Counted from the stretch's first letter, positions 1-12,314 are shown. The stretch is 34,715 bases of DNA from Psilocybe azurescens (GCA_023853785.1 JAJIRX010000661.1:1-34715); one strand, 5' to 3'. Notes: generated by a model from the sequence alone, not told the origin. Translations and numbers: made by a program.

Positions 1-336
1 GTACACTTAGCCCTCCCATACATTGTTAACTTTGTACACACATCGTTCGAAATGCGATATTAGGCTATATTATAACCTAATCATGAATCATTGTACTGAA
101 CGGTAAGGTGAAAAGGTTTGATCTAGTCGAGTCCCAGTACCTAAAAGTGCGATAATTATACACGTGCCACCTTCCACGGTTGACCGTACGTTCTGGTAAC
201 CCAGCCACCTTCAATCCTACCATACACCATAATACTATTTCGACAGTACGTATAGTTCAGGACACTTATATAAACCTTTAACTTGATTCTCATTCATGGC
301 TTATGCTTTCAGCTCGAAAGGTTTGAGAGGAATATG

Positions 337-1461
337 ATGAATGGCTCCCTGTTTCCACCTGAGCTGGTCCGCATTATAGTCGAGAATCTCTCTTACAATC
401 GGCCAGAGCTTCATGCTCTAACCTTGGTCTCAAAGACATTTCATTGGGAAGCCATGCGCCTTCTATATCGATCAATGACGGATCCTGAAGGAACGAGGCA
501 CTACAACTTTCTTGTTGCAGTGCGGAAACGTCCAGAACTCGCGGAGCTGATACACACGTATCATGTTCCAACAATTGCCCACTCGCAGAAAAGGCCCCTT
601 TGGTCCCTCATACTCCGATCTTTGCTGTTGATGGTCAATTTGAAGGAACTAGCGTATCTCCGCCTCTTTGCAATTCCCTTGACACCATTTCCGGGTGTTA
701 GGAAAGGCCAGAAAATGCCATTTCAACTCGAGACATTCATCTGGACTATAGGTTGGCGGGGTCCATGGGATATGTGTCCATTCCATCCAACCAAGACCCT
801 CCAGTTTCTTGAAACTCAGCATGAGATACCTTCTGAATGATTGAAATGTCCATAGCTATGGTCTTCCCGAAATGTCCATAGCACCCAATATTGTCCCCAA
901 ACTGAAGATTCTCTACAGTTCGTTCAACGCAATACAAGCATTTCTTCCCTGCAGAACTATTACCGATCTCTTTTGGGAGGATCCCACCTCCCCTGCAACA
1001 TCGACTCTTATCCTTAAACTGAAAGAGTTCTCGGGACTGCCGTCTCTCTTCCAGGGGATGTATGGTCAAAGCTAACGGGTCCTAGAGTGGAAGGAAAGAT
1101 ATCACCTCTGAAACAATCAATGTTAGAGCTCCGCTCAGCAATGAAGACCCACTGGGTGAGTCTGCTATTTTAGATAAGCATGGAGATAGCTTTATAACAT
1201 GTTCATTTTAAGAAGATTTTGCCTATTATCGCTATGTTCCCTTGTCTGAAAAGGCTAATTATTACGCCTGACGATCCTCACTGGGGAAGCATCACCGAGC
1301 GCTACCCCGAAGCCGACATCTTCTCTCTTTATGAGCAAAGCTCCAATCTCATTTATGTTGACCTACGGATTAGTGACATATTCTTCAAACGATGGATCAA
1401 CAAACTTCTCTCACCGGACATGGTGATAATCCCTTATGATCGAGTGTTAGAGTTGGAATAA
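337..1461 (+). pseudogene. F-box protein pseudogene (left copy)
   Basis: The F-box start (MNGSLFPPELVRIIVENL) and the following LRR-like region are nearly identical to the intact gene at 23388-24515, so this was an F-box substrate-recognition protein of SCF ubiquitin ligases. The ATG at 337 is chosen by alignment with that copy; the in-frame codons upstream have no ATG. The frame is lost near 833-890, where a 14-base string (843-856) is repeated at 869-882 and introduces a stop. A second set of changes near 1040-1075 breaks the frame again. The last exon (about 1213-1461), after an intron whose ends are also altered, is still open and ends in RVLELE. The combined lesions are too many for sequencing error alone, so I call it a decayed copy. 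Confidence 0.85.
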
Positions 1462-1715
1462 TGGCGTGATGCATACCGACAATAATAAGTACAGCAATTT
1501 AATTTTTTTCATTGAAACTGGTCAAATATTGGTATGAAGCATGCACCATGGATAATACAGTAACCTAATACAACTTTCAGCGAGTCTCGCAAAGGGTTCA
1601 TCGTTGGGTAAAGAAGACTTGTGTTGTGCTTTAAATCGATGAACGTTGGCTCTCCATAGATATCGCACTTTCTCGGCTACATCGCGCAACTGGGTAGTTT
1701 GCCATTCTGAAGATC

Positions 1716-2107
1716 CTACCACGATGACATCTTTGTCCCATCTATATGCATGAATTCTCCACCATTCTTCTCACGCGTCGACTCATTGATAACTTTGAGA
1801 ATTGGGATCGCGGCTTCAGCTGCTGTAGCTTGGTGCCGGTAACCAGAGTTTTGAACATGCCACTTAGGTCGTTGACGCAAGTATCATCCACTGGGGATTG
1901 AAACTATGAGTGGATATTGTGATTCAAGAAGGAAGGACATACACCTACAAGCTGTCGTTGAGACGCCACCAGGCGACATTGGGAAAGCCACTAACATGCA
2001 CACAAAAGAAAATGAAGAAGAGACAGAGAAATTAAGCAAGCTAGCCACACACACCAAGCCAGTCGTTCCCAAAAATATTTTTCTAGTAGCCCAATTCAAC
2101 GCTTCTT
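1716..2107 (-). pseudogene. SDR pseudogene, 3' fragment only
   Basis: Read on the minus strand, the fragment has the end of the exon carrying ALNWATRKI, the exon encoding AFPMSPGGVST, and the last exon ending in ILKVINESTREKNGGEFMH and a Trp-stop. These match the C-terminal half of the SDR genes at 12583-13665 and 22114-23188. The Rossmann half and the catalytic Tyr-Lys exon start are absent because homology ends at about 2107. The last exon also lacks one base (about 1825-1840) relative to the right copy, which shifts the frame. It is convergent with the left F-box copy, the same arrangement as in the right arm. Confidence 0.85.
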
Positions 2108-2336
2108 TGGCTTCGCTGATTTCGGCAAAAGTTTGGTTTCAATGTTCACTGACTGTGGGACATTCGTCTTCAGGGTTGCAGCTAGAGTGTGATAAGCGAA
2201 TCAGACTATCAAGGCACGATAATGTGAGTAACAAGTGATTTTGCCAGTCATAAGTACCCGATCGCAAGACAAAGCTCGGGGTCCTTATTGCACCCCATCA
2301 GCAAATCTGGGAAATTCTCATTTAGCATTATTATTT

Positions 2337-2514
2337 GACCTAGCAAGAAATAGCAATATATTGCAATACAAGATCATTGTAATATTATAAACCTCAGAGA
2401 TTAAAATTGTTAAGCTATTATAAGACAATACAAGCAAATATATTATGAGGTCATAATATTGTAATAATCTCATAAACATTTGAATTGCTATATATTGCTA
2501 TTTCTTGCTAGGTC
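2337..2514. mobile_element. MITE-like element with terminal inverted repeats
   Basis: A 178-bp AT-rich block begins GACCTAGCAAGAAATAGCAA and ends with the reverse complement of the same string. The first 24 bases at each end pair perfectly, and about 31 pair with one mismatch. It has no coding capacity, which fits a non-autonomous DNA transposon remnant or a long hairpin. I could not identify a convincing target-site duplication: the flanks are TTATTT on the left and CAAACA on the right. It sits between two SDR relics. Nothing recognisable lies in the flanking stretches 2108-2336 and 2515-2762. Confidence 0.75.
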
Positions 2515-2762
2515 CAAACAATCCTCGTTGATGAATTTCGTGCGATGGCCCCACCAATAGATGCCGGCCGAACATAAAAGCCTTTTGCCAAGCGTTTTCG
2601 ATCTTGTTCTCTTGCTAGTGTTCTCCTTACTGTGATAACTTTGCCCATAATCGAATGTTTATTGTTCAGGTTAACCCTTTATCCATGTTTAACTGGAGCC
2701 CACCGTCCCCCATACTAGGTGCAGTATTTTGCTTTATGCACAATCACACCTCTAGCAAAGTT

Positions 2763-3476
2763 ATTCAAGGCTTTTGGTATCACCTATATTCTGGCCGCCC
2801 ACAAAACTTCCTTTGTCTATATTGGCGCATGCAGCCCAGAACACACAACTACTCTTCATGAGTTGACGACCAAACATCCCGGCCAGATTGAAGCTGCTCT
2901 AGAAATGCTGAACATAATGGCACTCTGGCGAAAGACGTAGAAGAACTCCATGGTCGAGTAGACATTGTAATTGCTAACGCAGGTGCGATAATTGACTGAC
3001 TGTACTGTATGGTACGGTACGGAGAAGAGCCTCAACCCCAAATTTGTACCTATTAGCAGTATAGGGGATGCCTCTGCGACAAGAATCCCATATCAGCGAG
3101 TCCTGTTGGTGGTGCGTGCCATGGCACTACCAAGGCTGCGCTAAACTGAGTGACACGAAAACTTCACTTTGAGAACAACTGGGTCGGTGCGTCAAATAAT
3201 TATGATGATATTTATACCGTGACTACTGAAGAAAAAATGTTGCTATATTTGTCTTTGTGCAGTGGCCTTCCAGATGTCGCGTGGAGGCTTCTCGACTGAC
3301 TTGCATACGCTTCACCTATACCAGTGACAATGACCCAACTGGCATATTCAAAACTTTCCTTACCGGAAATGAGCCCACAGCCGCTGAAGCCGCGACGCTT
3401 ATTATGAAAGTTATTGACGAATCGACATGCGAGATGAATAGTCATGCACTTAGATGGGACAACACTACCGTGGTAG
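2763..3476 (+). pseudogene. SDR pseudogene (relic between left arm and exonuclease)
   Basis: Pieces of the same SDR family are recognisable in order: a second-exon relic with FVYIGACSPEHTTTLHELTTKHPGQIE, in altered frame then LAKDVEELHGRVDIVIANAG, then a PKFVPISSIG segment around the catalytic Ser, then AFQMSRGGFST, and a last exon (GIFKTFLTGNEPTAAEAA) ending at a Trp-stop at 3474-3476. The first exon with the TGxxxGIG motif is not found, the exon after VIANAG is missing, and several frameshifts and stops separate the remaining pieces. It is therefore a dead copy, more eroded than the others, in opposite orientation to the fragment at 1716-2107. Confidence 0.8.
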
Positions 3477-3600
3477 ATGGTCAGAAAGAGAAGGTGATGG
3501 GTCCTCCATTTCTGTAATGGTTCAATACTAAAAACTTGCTAAAGGCATGGGCATGAAGAATTTAGAATTTAGAATACTATCAAATGGAATGTACAAACGA

Positions 3601-4429
3601 TTAAATCGAAAGGATAGGCGCTATAGCCCGATGTTCTCCATGCCCGGCGTACACCTTACTATGAGCCTCCGCCACCCTCTCAGCGGATACGTTGACCACA
3701 GTCCTCTTCCACGCCGCCGCGTTTAATCCGAGCTTGCTTTCTAGTGCAGTTTCGAGTTGGAACAATAACTCGACATCTTGAGCGGAATATGCCTGAATAC
3801 GGGCGTCAAGAGGACGGGTTTCGAAGATATCGTATGATCCTCCTTTGTCAGGGCGGAAAGAGCTATCCCTGCATCTTTGACTCGCTTCCACTCAGAGGAA
3901 GGGCGTAAGTAAACGTCAATGGTCTTTCCGAGACCGCTAAGGAACTTGACTCGCAGGTTGATAGCGCGTCGGGCAGCGACTTCAAGTACTTGAAGGTCGT
4001 ATGTGTTCCTGAGTTCAATGCTGTAAAGATTGTAAAGAGAGTCGGCGTCGTTTCGAACATCGAAAAAATCTAATAATTGAAATTTTTGGGGACAGTCAAA
4101 ATCAAATTGTGGAAGGGTGGGAAAGGCTGATACCCAGACAATGTGATTGAACTAACCTTTCTGATATTATCATTCTCTAAAACATTCCTCAGTGATCGTC
4201 CGTCGGTGTCTGTATGGTCGAAGGCGAGCTTCCCAAGGACAGTGATATCAACGAGCCAGATGATGTTGGAATTATCGGCAAGTATTTGGAGTAAAGAGAT
4301 TTTGCCTAGGCGACATAAGCCGACACCCTCGAGATCGACGGCAAGTTTAGTCATTCCGGCCGATGAGATATCTGCGAGGCATGCATCAAGTGCAGGGATG
4401 TTGTCTACTAGCGTGATCGTAGGCGCCAT
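3601..4429 (-). CDS. DEDDy-family 3'-5' exonuclease domain protein
   Basis: This is a predicted 3'-5' exonuclease of the RNase D / Werner / egalitarian type, which removes nucleotides from nucleic-acid 3' ends with two metal ions. Exon 1 (4157-4429) starts MAPTITLVDN and holds the first acidic motif in LAVDLEGVGL. After a short intron, exon 2 (3601-4069) holds NDADSLYN (second motif), RPDKGGSYDIF, and YSAQDVELL, which is the YxxxD third motif. As written exon 2 is out of frame with exon 1, and the frame changes again near 3857. Both points are runs (A6 at 4063-4068 and A3 at 3857-3859 on the plus strand), and one extra base in each restores a continuous protein of 247 aa. I think it is a working gene with sequence errors, but decay cannot be excluded. 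The exact RNA or DNA substrate cannot be told. Confidence 0.8.
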
Positions 4430-4707
4430 TCTAGTTACTCAGCATTGTCAAGTCTACCCCCAAGCTCTTATATAAATCCAGTCCATTCTGATCCGTGACT
4501 GGCGTAGTTTCGTTTGGGTGCTCGGCCGTATGCTGCCGCTTTGATAGACTTGAATCAAGTTCCACTACAGTAAAAACGACGATAATATAGCAGATGTGGT
4601 GTGTCTAGATGAATCCACTGTGCAGAAGTGTGGAAAGTTAGATATACATACAGTACAGTCATAATAATAAAATAAAATAATGTTCAAATCCTACCAGCCT
4701 CCGAAAA

Positions 4708-7700
4708 TTAGATATAAAATGGTATGCCGTAGACAACAGGTGCTGCCCCTGTCAGATATTTAAGTTTACACGAGTCGCGAGATTGAGATACCGCAGCCAC
4801 AATAGACGGTCGAGTCCTTAAGCATTGTTCCTTCGGCAGATTTAGATCCTTTCCTGTCAAGCCCATCTTGTCGAAGACGGATTGTGAAAGCTTGTCAATA
4901 TCCTTATCTGTAACGTCCCATAGGTTCGCGACTAAAGTGGGACTAGAAGAGTGCATGAGCGTCAATCACGACGTAAAAGGAAGCCCACTGACCATCCTGC
5001 AAGCATATAGTTGTACGGAGTTCCAGTCCGATCGAAATCCCCCATATCGCGTAATAATCCAGAAGAACAGCCCCACAACATTGTCGCAGCACATGTTTGA
5101 AGACTTCGGATTTTATAAGAACGTATATATTGCTCTCCTCCCCGTGGCCAAAATACCTAATTAGAGATGTCTCAGTATTATCTTTAGAAGACAAAAGATT
5201 AACACGTACACGACCAGATCACGAGTTTTGAGTGCATTGACAAACTGCTGTTCGCTAACAGGCTTTCCAGTTACCCCATCCCATCCACTCGACTTCATGT
5301 CTTTCGCCCAGTCTCGGAATCGGTCTTCCGTTCTTCCGAGGTCTCCGCTTGGATTGAGGACATAATAGCCGCTTTTAACATCGATATATGCACCATCTTG
5401 AGGCTCATGATGTTGACCAGCGGCTTCTCTTTCAATTTTGCAAAGGCGAGTCTGTCGTGTAGGAATTGGATGCCTGGGATGCGACTGACGCTCCTGCCTC
5501 GCAAGATAGGTATACTTTCCCATGGGAGACCCTGAACATTTTTATCCAGCACCAAGAATAGATGTTCGTCTTCAGGACGAGGCAAAGACCTGTTGTGTAT
5601 GCTCCTCTTGGCTGAGTACTCCTCTAAAATGGTTCTTAGATCAACGACTAATTGATCGATGTCGACTTCGGCAATTGCAATAGGAACGCCGTGGAACTGG
5701 TACAAGTCTAAAACGAAATAAACAAGGTCTTCCAGTTCCTCGTCGCGGCATTTTGGAGACAATGTCGAAAAGCAGTTGATCATGGTGTCATCAAGACTAA
5801 ATTCCGTGGCGGAATGAGTTTGAGTTTGAGATGCCGTTTTCCTATGGGCGGCTTTTGATTTTGCTTTCTTATCTTTCACGTGGAGACTGCGATGGAACGC
5901 CTTCTCGAATTGACTGCGTAGTTCAGAAGTCGCCTCGGATGACATCGATGTTTGCGGACTGAGGATTGACTGCGGAACGGATGTTAATAAAGATTCGGAA
6001 TCGGTGATTAGTTGCGCACCTTGAACGCCCCTAACCAACAATATTCAATGTTTTCCAGCAATTCCCGCATTCTGACATCAAGTTGGCCTCGCGTTTTCCA
6101 CCAGTTGGATCGTGCTTCGTCGTCGTCGACTTTAATGTTGACAGCGGATTTAATGCATTCGTCGCTAGATTGTACAATATCTTGCATTTCTTGAATGGCC
6201 CCGTCAAATGTCAGATGGCTGTCGTCTTCCTGGCCTCCGCCATGGTCCCTGCGACCCTTCAATGGAATGCAGAAGATCAAAGGCTCATTTGCATCCGAGC
6301 CTCCTTCCTGCCTTGAGATGAAGAGTGTGCTCTTATCGGGGGTCACAGTAATATTGATAACCACCCAGGTGCTCGGAAGACCGGTGGCTTCGGTCAAAGG
6401 AGCAGAAGAACCCAGCACCTGTGACTGGTATCTGGCGAGTATACTATCCCAGTAGCTCTTAATTGTCGTAGTCTTCATCCGCGATGTATCTTCGTCGTCG
6501 GACTCTGAGTCCGATACGGCGGAAAGCGACAACTTCGATGAAGACACTTTGACAGGATGGGGAAGAGCGACACCATCTGGAGACAATAATGGCCATTGTA
6601 GGTCGTCTGGACTCTGGGCAGGGGGAATTTGTGAGCAATGGCATCCAGCATATCGCGTCGAAGCGTGAGAGCAACAGAGATATCTAGAAGATGGACGATT
6701 GATCAACAATCTGCCAGTTTTTAGATGCTGAAATCTTACCGAGCAAAGACGCCATGTTTGATGACCCATTGATTCTATTATATCCAAGAGAGGTGCGGAA
6801 TGCAGCAATCAGAACCAGAGAGATGGCAGCTTCGCGGACTTTGATAACGTTTCCTTTCGATGCTGTTAAGCTAAGGTGTTCCCAAAAGAATTTTTCGGCG
6901 TTCGACAAGGCGTCCACTACATCTGATGACTGAGCGATTGAGCGGACACGTTCTTTGCTCCCCATCCCCATAGGTACAGCGATTGCTATCAAACACATGA
7001 GTTGGGGGTGAAATAGGAGTGAAATAGACGAATAAAGAACACTCACTCGATTCGGTTAAAGAGCTCAAGAACATGTCTGTTCTGAAGCGACTATAAACTC
7101 TATGCAGTGTGAGTTTGCCCAACAGCGCATTTTCTTCCGCCTAGCAGGACTATTAAATGAGGAGTAACATATATGTTTAAATGGGATGTTACCTTATTTT
7201 GGATGGAATATGATAGCGATATCAGTTTCTCCAAAATTGAGTTGAAGTTTTCGTCGACAACATCTCGTAGGTGCCACACTAATGTTAAGTTAACAGACCC
7301 CGACATTGTGGAAGAATGCGAAGGACTTACGTTGTTGACATAGAAGAGAAGCCATCAGTTCAGGTGCCAACACGTCCAGGCGAACTTTGCTTCCGGGGGA
7401 CATTCCTAGAGACCTGCGAGGGCTAGAAAGATATTAGAATGTGACAAGGCCATTTACAACATGTAGTGCGCACCCAAAAGCCATATTATCAAACTGCCTG
7501 AAAGCTGCGTCGAGATCCTCGAGCATCGCAACCATCTCAGTGAATATAGTCTGAGGATCTTCAGGTATGTCTTCTTCCTCGTCCTCTTTAACTCGCAAGT
7601 TACATTCCACCTTCAACCGGCGAATTTCTACAGTCTCCAGCCCAGGAATATCGGCCAGAATGAGAGACGCCTTCGTCAAGCTCGATTGCGCTTCAGCAAG

Positions 7701-10700
7701 ATGACCCATGTGCAACTGTACCTCGCCTTGTTTCGTGTACGCCCGACCGATCATTCCAGGAGCATTCATCTGTTCAGCAAGATCGGCGGCTTGCTTGGCA
7801 AAGTATTCGGCCTCGCGGGCGGAACCTTTCAGAAAATATGTTTGTGCCAGTGCCAGCATCGTCGATAGGAGACCTTCTGAGATTCTCCATTTAAGGCCAT
7901 CCATCAGGGGCCGGCGTTCGGCCGCCTTCTTCGCAGGGGTAGCGCTGATAGGTGTTGACTCTGAGGAGCCTGACGTGCTGGGTAGGGCATCTTTCATGCT
8001 GGTCATTTCGAATGGATCAGACTCGACCTGTGCCCGAACGGGATTCAACCGGGCCAACGCGTCAACCGCTCTGTTCCACAGACGAAGCGATTGCAAAAGG
8101 CCTTCATGAGACGCATAAATGTCACCCTGGATCGACAATGTCATCATCGATAAAAGAGTCTTCTAAGAAAAGGTGTACGCACTTTCGTAAACTGAACTAG
8201 ACTGAACACACGCGAAGCCATAGCGGCGATCTCCAACACTTTCGCCCTCGCATATATGCGCTGCTGCGTCGATGCTACTTTCTTTTCAAGGTCCAACCTG
8301 TTCGATATAGCGAGGGCTTCCAAATAGACATTTGAGCTGCAATGTGCGATCTTCATCAGCCTAGTTTCATAGCACTACCGAATAAGCACCAACCTTTCGG
8401 GTACATCCTCGATCATAACCAGTGATTCAGCAAAACGCAATAGGAACCGGACAGCTATGTCATCAGAAACCTGGCCGCTGCGTACGATCTCAAGAGCGGG
8501 GTAGAATATAGCTGCCGCTCTCTTCGTTTTCCCGAGCGTCACGTATTCATGGGCAAGATCGAGAGAAGAGATGACATATTCTAGAGGAGTAAGTCCTTCA
8601 GCCAAACAAATTTCTAGCTGAAGCGAGAAAAATCCACTTACCATCACTTGTAGGTCCAACATGACGTTGCGCTAGTTTTCTTGTCATATCCAACAACCGC
8701 GCTTTAGGTAAGATCAACGAAAGCAGTCCCAAGATTCTCGATGTCAGTTCTGGTCGATAATAATATCAGAACACATGACCCGGGAACATGTAGGAAGTGG
8801 CCTACGAAGTAGAGACATGAATTTTTCGAAACTGTCGAAGGTCAATGTATGCGTCTTGGCAAGTGCCGTTCCGTCTGTAGACCGTCGAGGAGGAGTCTGA
8901 TTCGCACTGAATGACACAGGCTGCAGAGCTTAAACAAGGGGCCACGTTCAATTACACTCTGCCAACTAGACTGAAGATCAAAAACATACTGGTCCGGATG
9001 CGCGGTTTAGGCGTGACGGGATTATGAGCTGGCTTCTGTGACACCTTCACTGGTGCTGCCTTCCTTGGAGCAGCAGGAACCGTACGCTGGCGAGTGGGCC
9101 TCAGCTGTTTCGGCGAAACCAGCCTATTGACTTTGGGTGAAGCTGCTTTCTTGACGGTTTTCGGGCTCAGCATCTTCCGAGCGACTTTCGGTGTTCCTTC
9201 CGATCCTTGAGCCAAGAGCTCCTTCATCATCCGATATGCCTCGTCGGTATGTTGAGTCATGATACTGGTCTGCTGTGGATCGACCCGACGATGGGCATGA
9301 AGGGCGACCCAGAGATGACCCGCTATTCGGTATTGCCTGACATAGTGCGCAAGATGGACGTCTTTTCCCAGGTTCTAAGAAAGAAGAAACGTAAATGAGG
9401 GCGTTAGCTCTTCTATCCGAAAGACAAAAAGTAAAAGCGAACCTCTTTTGTCAAAAGATTCTCTATTTCGGCACCGATTGCATCCACGTTCTCGAATCCG
9501 AGAGAAGCACAAGCATCTTCTGCTTGATCCCTATACACGAACTCCAAACACCTCACCAAAACTCTCGCTCTCTTCACAGGCATCGACGTCGAGTCATCAT
9601 CACAGCCCTCTCTAACTGGATAGACCGAAAGAGCATCCTGCAAGAGCTTAACAAAAACTCCTCGAACGCTTTCCTTCCATCGACTCGGCTCCAAACTATC
9701 AAGCTGGCGTTCCAACAATGCACCAGTGACACAGGGCAACAGAATAGTCGGATCTGAACCATGCCCAGAATGCTGCGAGGTGGTGCAATTCTCAGCCGAA
9801 AGAAGCGAGATTTCTTCGGGTTGAAGTAATAGTTCGCATGCACCGAGGTATGATATTCGATCCACCAGAGTAACAAGTGGTTTAACGGCGGGGCTTGCGG
9901 AAGGTCCGAAGAGTAACTCTGGAGCCTGATGGTCGCTCTGAGCGGTCAGACCAGAAGAATGGAAAGGGAAGGTATGGACAGATTGTTTGAAGGCGTTATA
10001 TGCGTTCTGCAATAAGTAATAACACTATGAGCCAGGGAAATAATGTAAAAGTTAACTTTCTCGCCTTACGATCCCCGTTCTTCGAATAACACACAGCCAA
10101 GAGCTCCCAACGACGAAAGAGCTGTTCTTCAAGCTGTTGCCACTCCTTTTCCCGCGCTTCATTTGGCGTTTCTTGGACTAGTCGGGGTAGTTGTAGAGCC
10201 TTGCCACCTAATGAACACGATTCCACAAGGAAGGGAACAGCATTTCCATATCTTAAAGCCTGATACAAGGACCCAGCGATGTTGTAAAAGCCCCTGAGAT
10301 ACATCGAGTATAGTTTGCGACGTCGACTGACTGGTCTATGGGAGATGTTGGGAATTTGTCTCGAGGTATGGTGTCCATGATGGTGACAGCTCGACTAAGG
10401 TGTTCAAAGGCGGAGACGAATGTTGAAGGTTCATTCACATTAAGTGCTGTTCTAGACATAACGAAGAGGGTGTCAATGGAGCGGGTTAGAAGGTCGCGAG
10501 TTCCCGCAGCCGTCAGATCCTAGCACGAAGCATCGTCAGCACCACCATACGACCATGATGCTTACAGAAACTTACGGGAAACGCTAGAACAGACTGTAGA
10601 CAACTGATACTCTCTGATAACAGCTTACGTAGCGCAGCATCGAGAGCTACGGGTGACGCTTCGGATGAGGATGAAACAGGATGTGCCTCGAGATATTTGA

Positions 10701-12314
10701 CGGCCGTCCGGCGAAGTTTTTCGAAAACTCGATCTACCTTTCCACAGACTCCCAAAGCCGCTTGTTGCTCCCTGGGCAGTTTCTCCGGCGTCCGAAGACT
10801 GGGCCGTAGCATGATAGGCATGATTGAGGTCTTCAAAGCTCGATACAATCTTCGACAGATTGCAGAAAATCTATAACAAAGTAAAATAAATGCGCTTCCA
10901 TATCGAAGAAAATAAAATGTACCTTTCTCAGAGGAAGTCGTGATACTCTCAAGCATGACCAATGTTTGAGAAAACAGGGTACAAGCTTTCGTACCTTCAA
11001 TAACGACTTCTTGTTCCGGGAGTCTTCGGATCGACTGATTGGGATTTTGGAGGAGACGGGGAAGAAGACGAGGGTTGTTTCATAAGTACGTTGATTTTCT
11101 GGAGCACGGAAATGTCGCCTGCCTGTCCATGCTTCGTAAGTAAATAAAATCAAGAGAAAAATAGGCATGACGGATTTACCCGCTTGGCAAATAACATCCA
11201 GTGTTCACACAGTCCCAAGAAGCCTTTTCCTTTTTCCTCTATTGCCATGAAGGTTTCTGGATCCGATCTCTGTTCTGCAAGCTGCACAAGTTCGGTGTAG
11301 GCATGGAGTATCACGGAAGTAGTCTGCTCTTCTCCTTTCGGTGGTGTAGCCTTAACAAATATACCTGCATATCGCGTAGCTTGATCCCAGAATGTATTGG
11401 ACTCAATAGTACCCGGTGTTGTGTGAGCAAGGCAGCGAAGGGCATACATTCTGAGAGTGAATATCGATTGAGGTGATGGAGAAATTTTGGACTTTGAAGG
11501 AGAGGACGAGGACGAGGACGAGGACGAGCATAGTTTGTTGATTGCTGTATAAGCTCGAGTAAGCAACGAATCGGTGTGTTTTGCAGGTAAGGCTGACAGC
11601 ATCGGCAGCCATGACAGCAAAGAGTGTATCGTTGGAGAGTTGATAGCGTTTGAAAGCTCTTCGATGGCACCGTCTACATTTGTTTTGACAACTAGAGCGT
11701 AAAGGAGATACAGGGATACAAGGTTCAGAAGAATGGGATTTGTGGGTGCGGATGTCGGTTCTGGGATGGATATGAGACTGCCCTGCTCTGTCGCGATATT
11801 CAACAGTGCATGAAGTCGAGGCTGCATCTCAATTAATGCCTTGTGGGCAAAATCAAACTACAAAGGCGTATTTTAGTATACACAAGCGGATAGCAATAGA
11901 TGCACACACCATTTCAAGAACGACTAACTTTCCTAAAACACTCACCGCCGCTCTCTCGACATCCATATCTCCGGATCGCAATTTCCTGAGAGTCGTTAGA
12001 CCCTTGGCGGCTTTCGAGGCTGCAGAATTGGCGGTAGCCAATGTTGTCTTTGATGAGTCTGACGACTTCTTCCAACCTGATTGCACCACGCCGGTAAGAG
12101 CCTGCGAAGCATCGTTGACCGACCGCATAGCCAGAATTTTGGGGTCTCCACTCTCTTCTGCTACTTTCTTCTTTCCGATCGTAGTTCCAGTATCAGCGCC
12201 ATTGCCAATCGTAAGCTTGGTGGCAAGCTCGTTCGCAAGTTGATTGGCAGTCACTGTGTTCGATCTGACCAGCTTTGAAGGTTGTCGAGAGATGGCCCGA
12301 CGACTAGTGGCCAT
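4708..12314 (-). CDS. ESP1: Separase (separin), cohesin-cleaving cysteine protease
   Basis: Separase cuts the kleisin subunit of cohesin at anaphase onset; it is held inactive by securin and is nuclear. The C-terminal peptidase C50 core is clear: LFLVLDKNVQGLPWESIPIL, GYYVLNPSGDL, the catalytic His in YFGHG (codon 5144-5146), the catalytic Cys in MLWGCSSGLLRDMGDFDRTG (codon 5067-5069), ANLWDVTDKDID, and LKYLTGAAPVVYGIPF at the end. Upstream is the long helical TPR-like region typical of the family. The N terminus is MATSRRAISR; well-resolved exons are 11910-12314, 11180-11857, 11090-11122, 10923-11034, 9443-10006, 8990-9374 and 8806-8928. The gene has about 15-20 exons and roughly 1,900-2,000 aa, normal for separases. 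A polySer tract lies near 11502-11528 and SPK/TPK repeats at about 8990-9180. Frame breaks occur at 5140-5143 (between the catalytic His and Cys), about 5405-5415 and about 10311-10314; phases are unresolved near 8620, 10060 and 10760-10880. Because separase is essential and the domains are otherwise perfect, sequence error is the likely cause. Confidence 0.93.
11502..11528. repeat. GAGGAC hexanucleotide microsatellite in separase
   Basis: Four and a half copies of GAGGAC lie inside the second exon of the separase gene. On the coding strand they encode most of a run of nine serines in the N-terminal helical region. Unit length is a multiple of three, so copy-number change would keep the frame. 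Confidence 0.85.

Larger units (their letters stand above)
1..2107. repeat. Left arm of a large inverted duplication (F-box + SDR module)
   Basis: This block matches 22801-25041 in reverse complement, including the non-coding flank beyond the F-box gene (both share the TACACTTAGCCCTCCC end). It carries a broken F-box gene on the plus strand and, convergent with it, the last exons of an SDR on the minus strand. By eye the arms differ by roughly one base in ten, so the duplication is not recent. The match stops abruptly near 2107, inside an SDR exon. The outer end lies at the window edge, so the true left boundary is unseen. A TATA-like TTATATAAA lies near 267 upstream of the F-box start, and a similar CATATAAA is present in the right arm. 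Confidence 0.9.

Noticed and set aside
283..336. In-frame extension upstream of the left F-box start (and the same in the right copy).
   Set aside because: It begins with TTG, not ATG. The F-box start MNGSLF agrees with the third paralogue, so the extension is leader sequence.
5140..5143. Programmed ribosomal frameshifting in separase.
   Set aside because: No slippery heptamer or downstream structure is evident, and the same one-base gaps occur in RPS13, where recoding is not known.
11037..11091. Apparent frameshift in separase.
   Set aside because: A good 55-nt intron (GTACTT..ATCAG) removes it and both exons then fit in phase.
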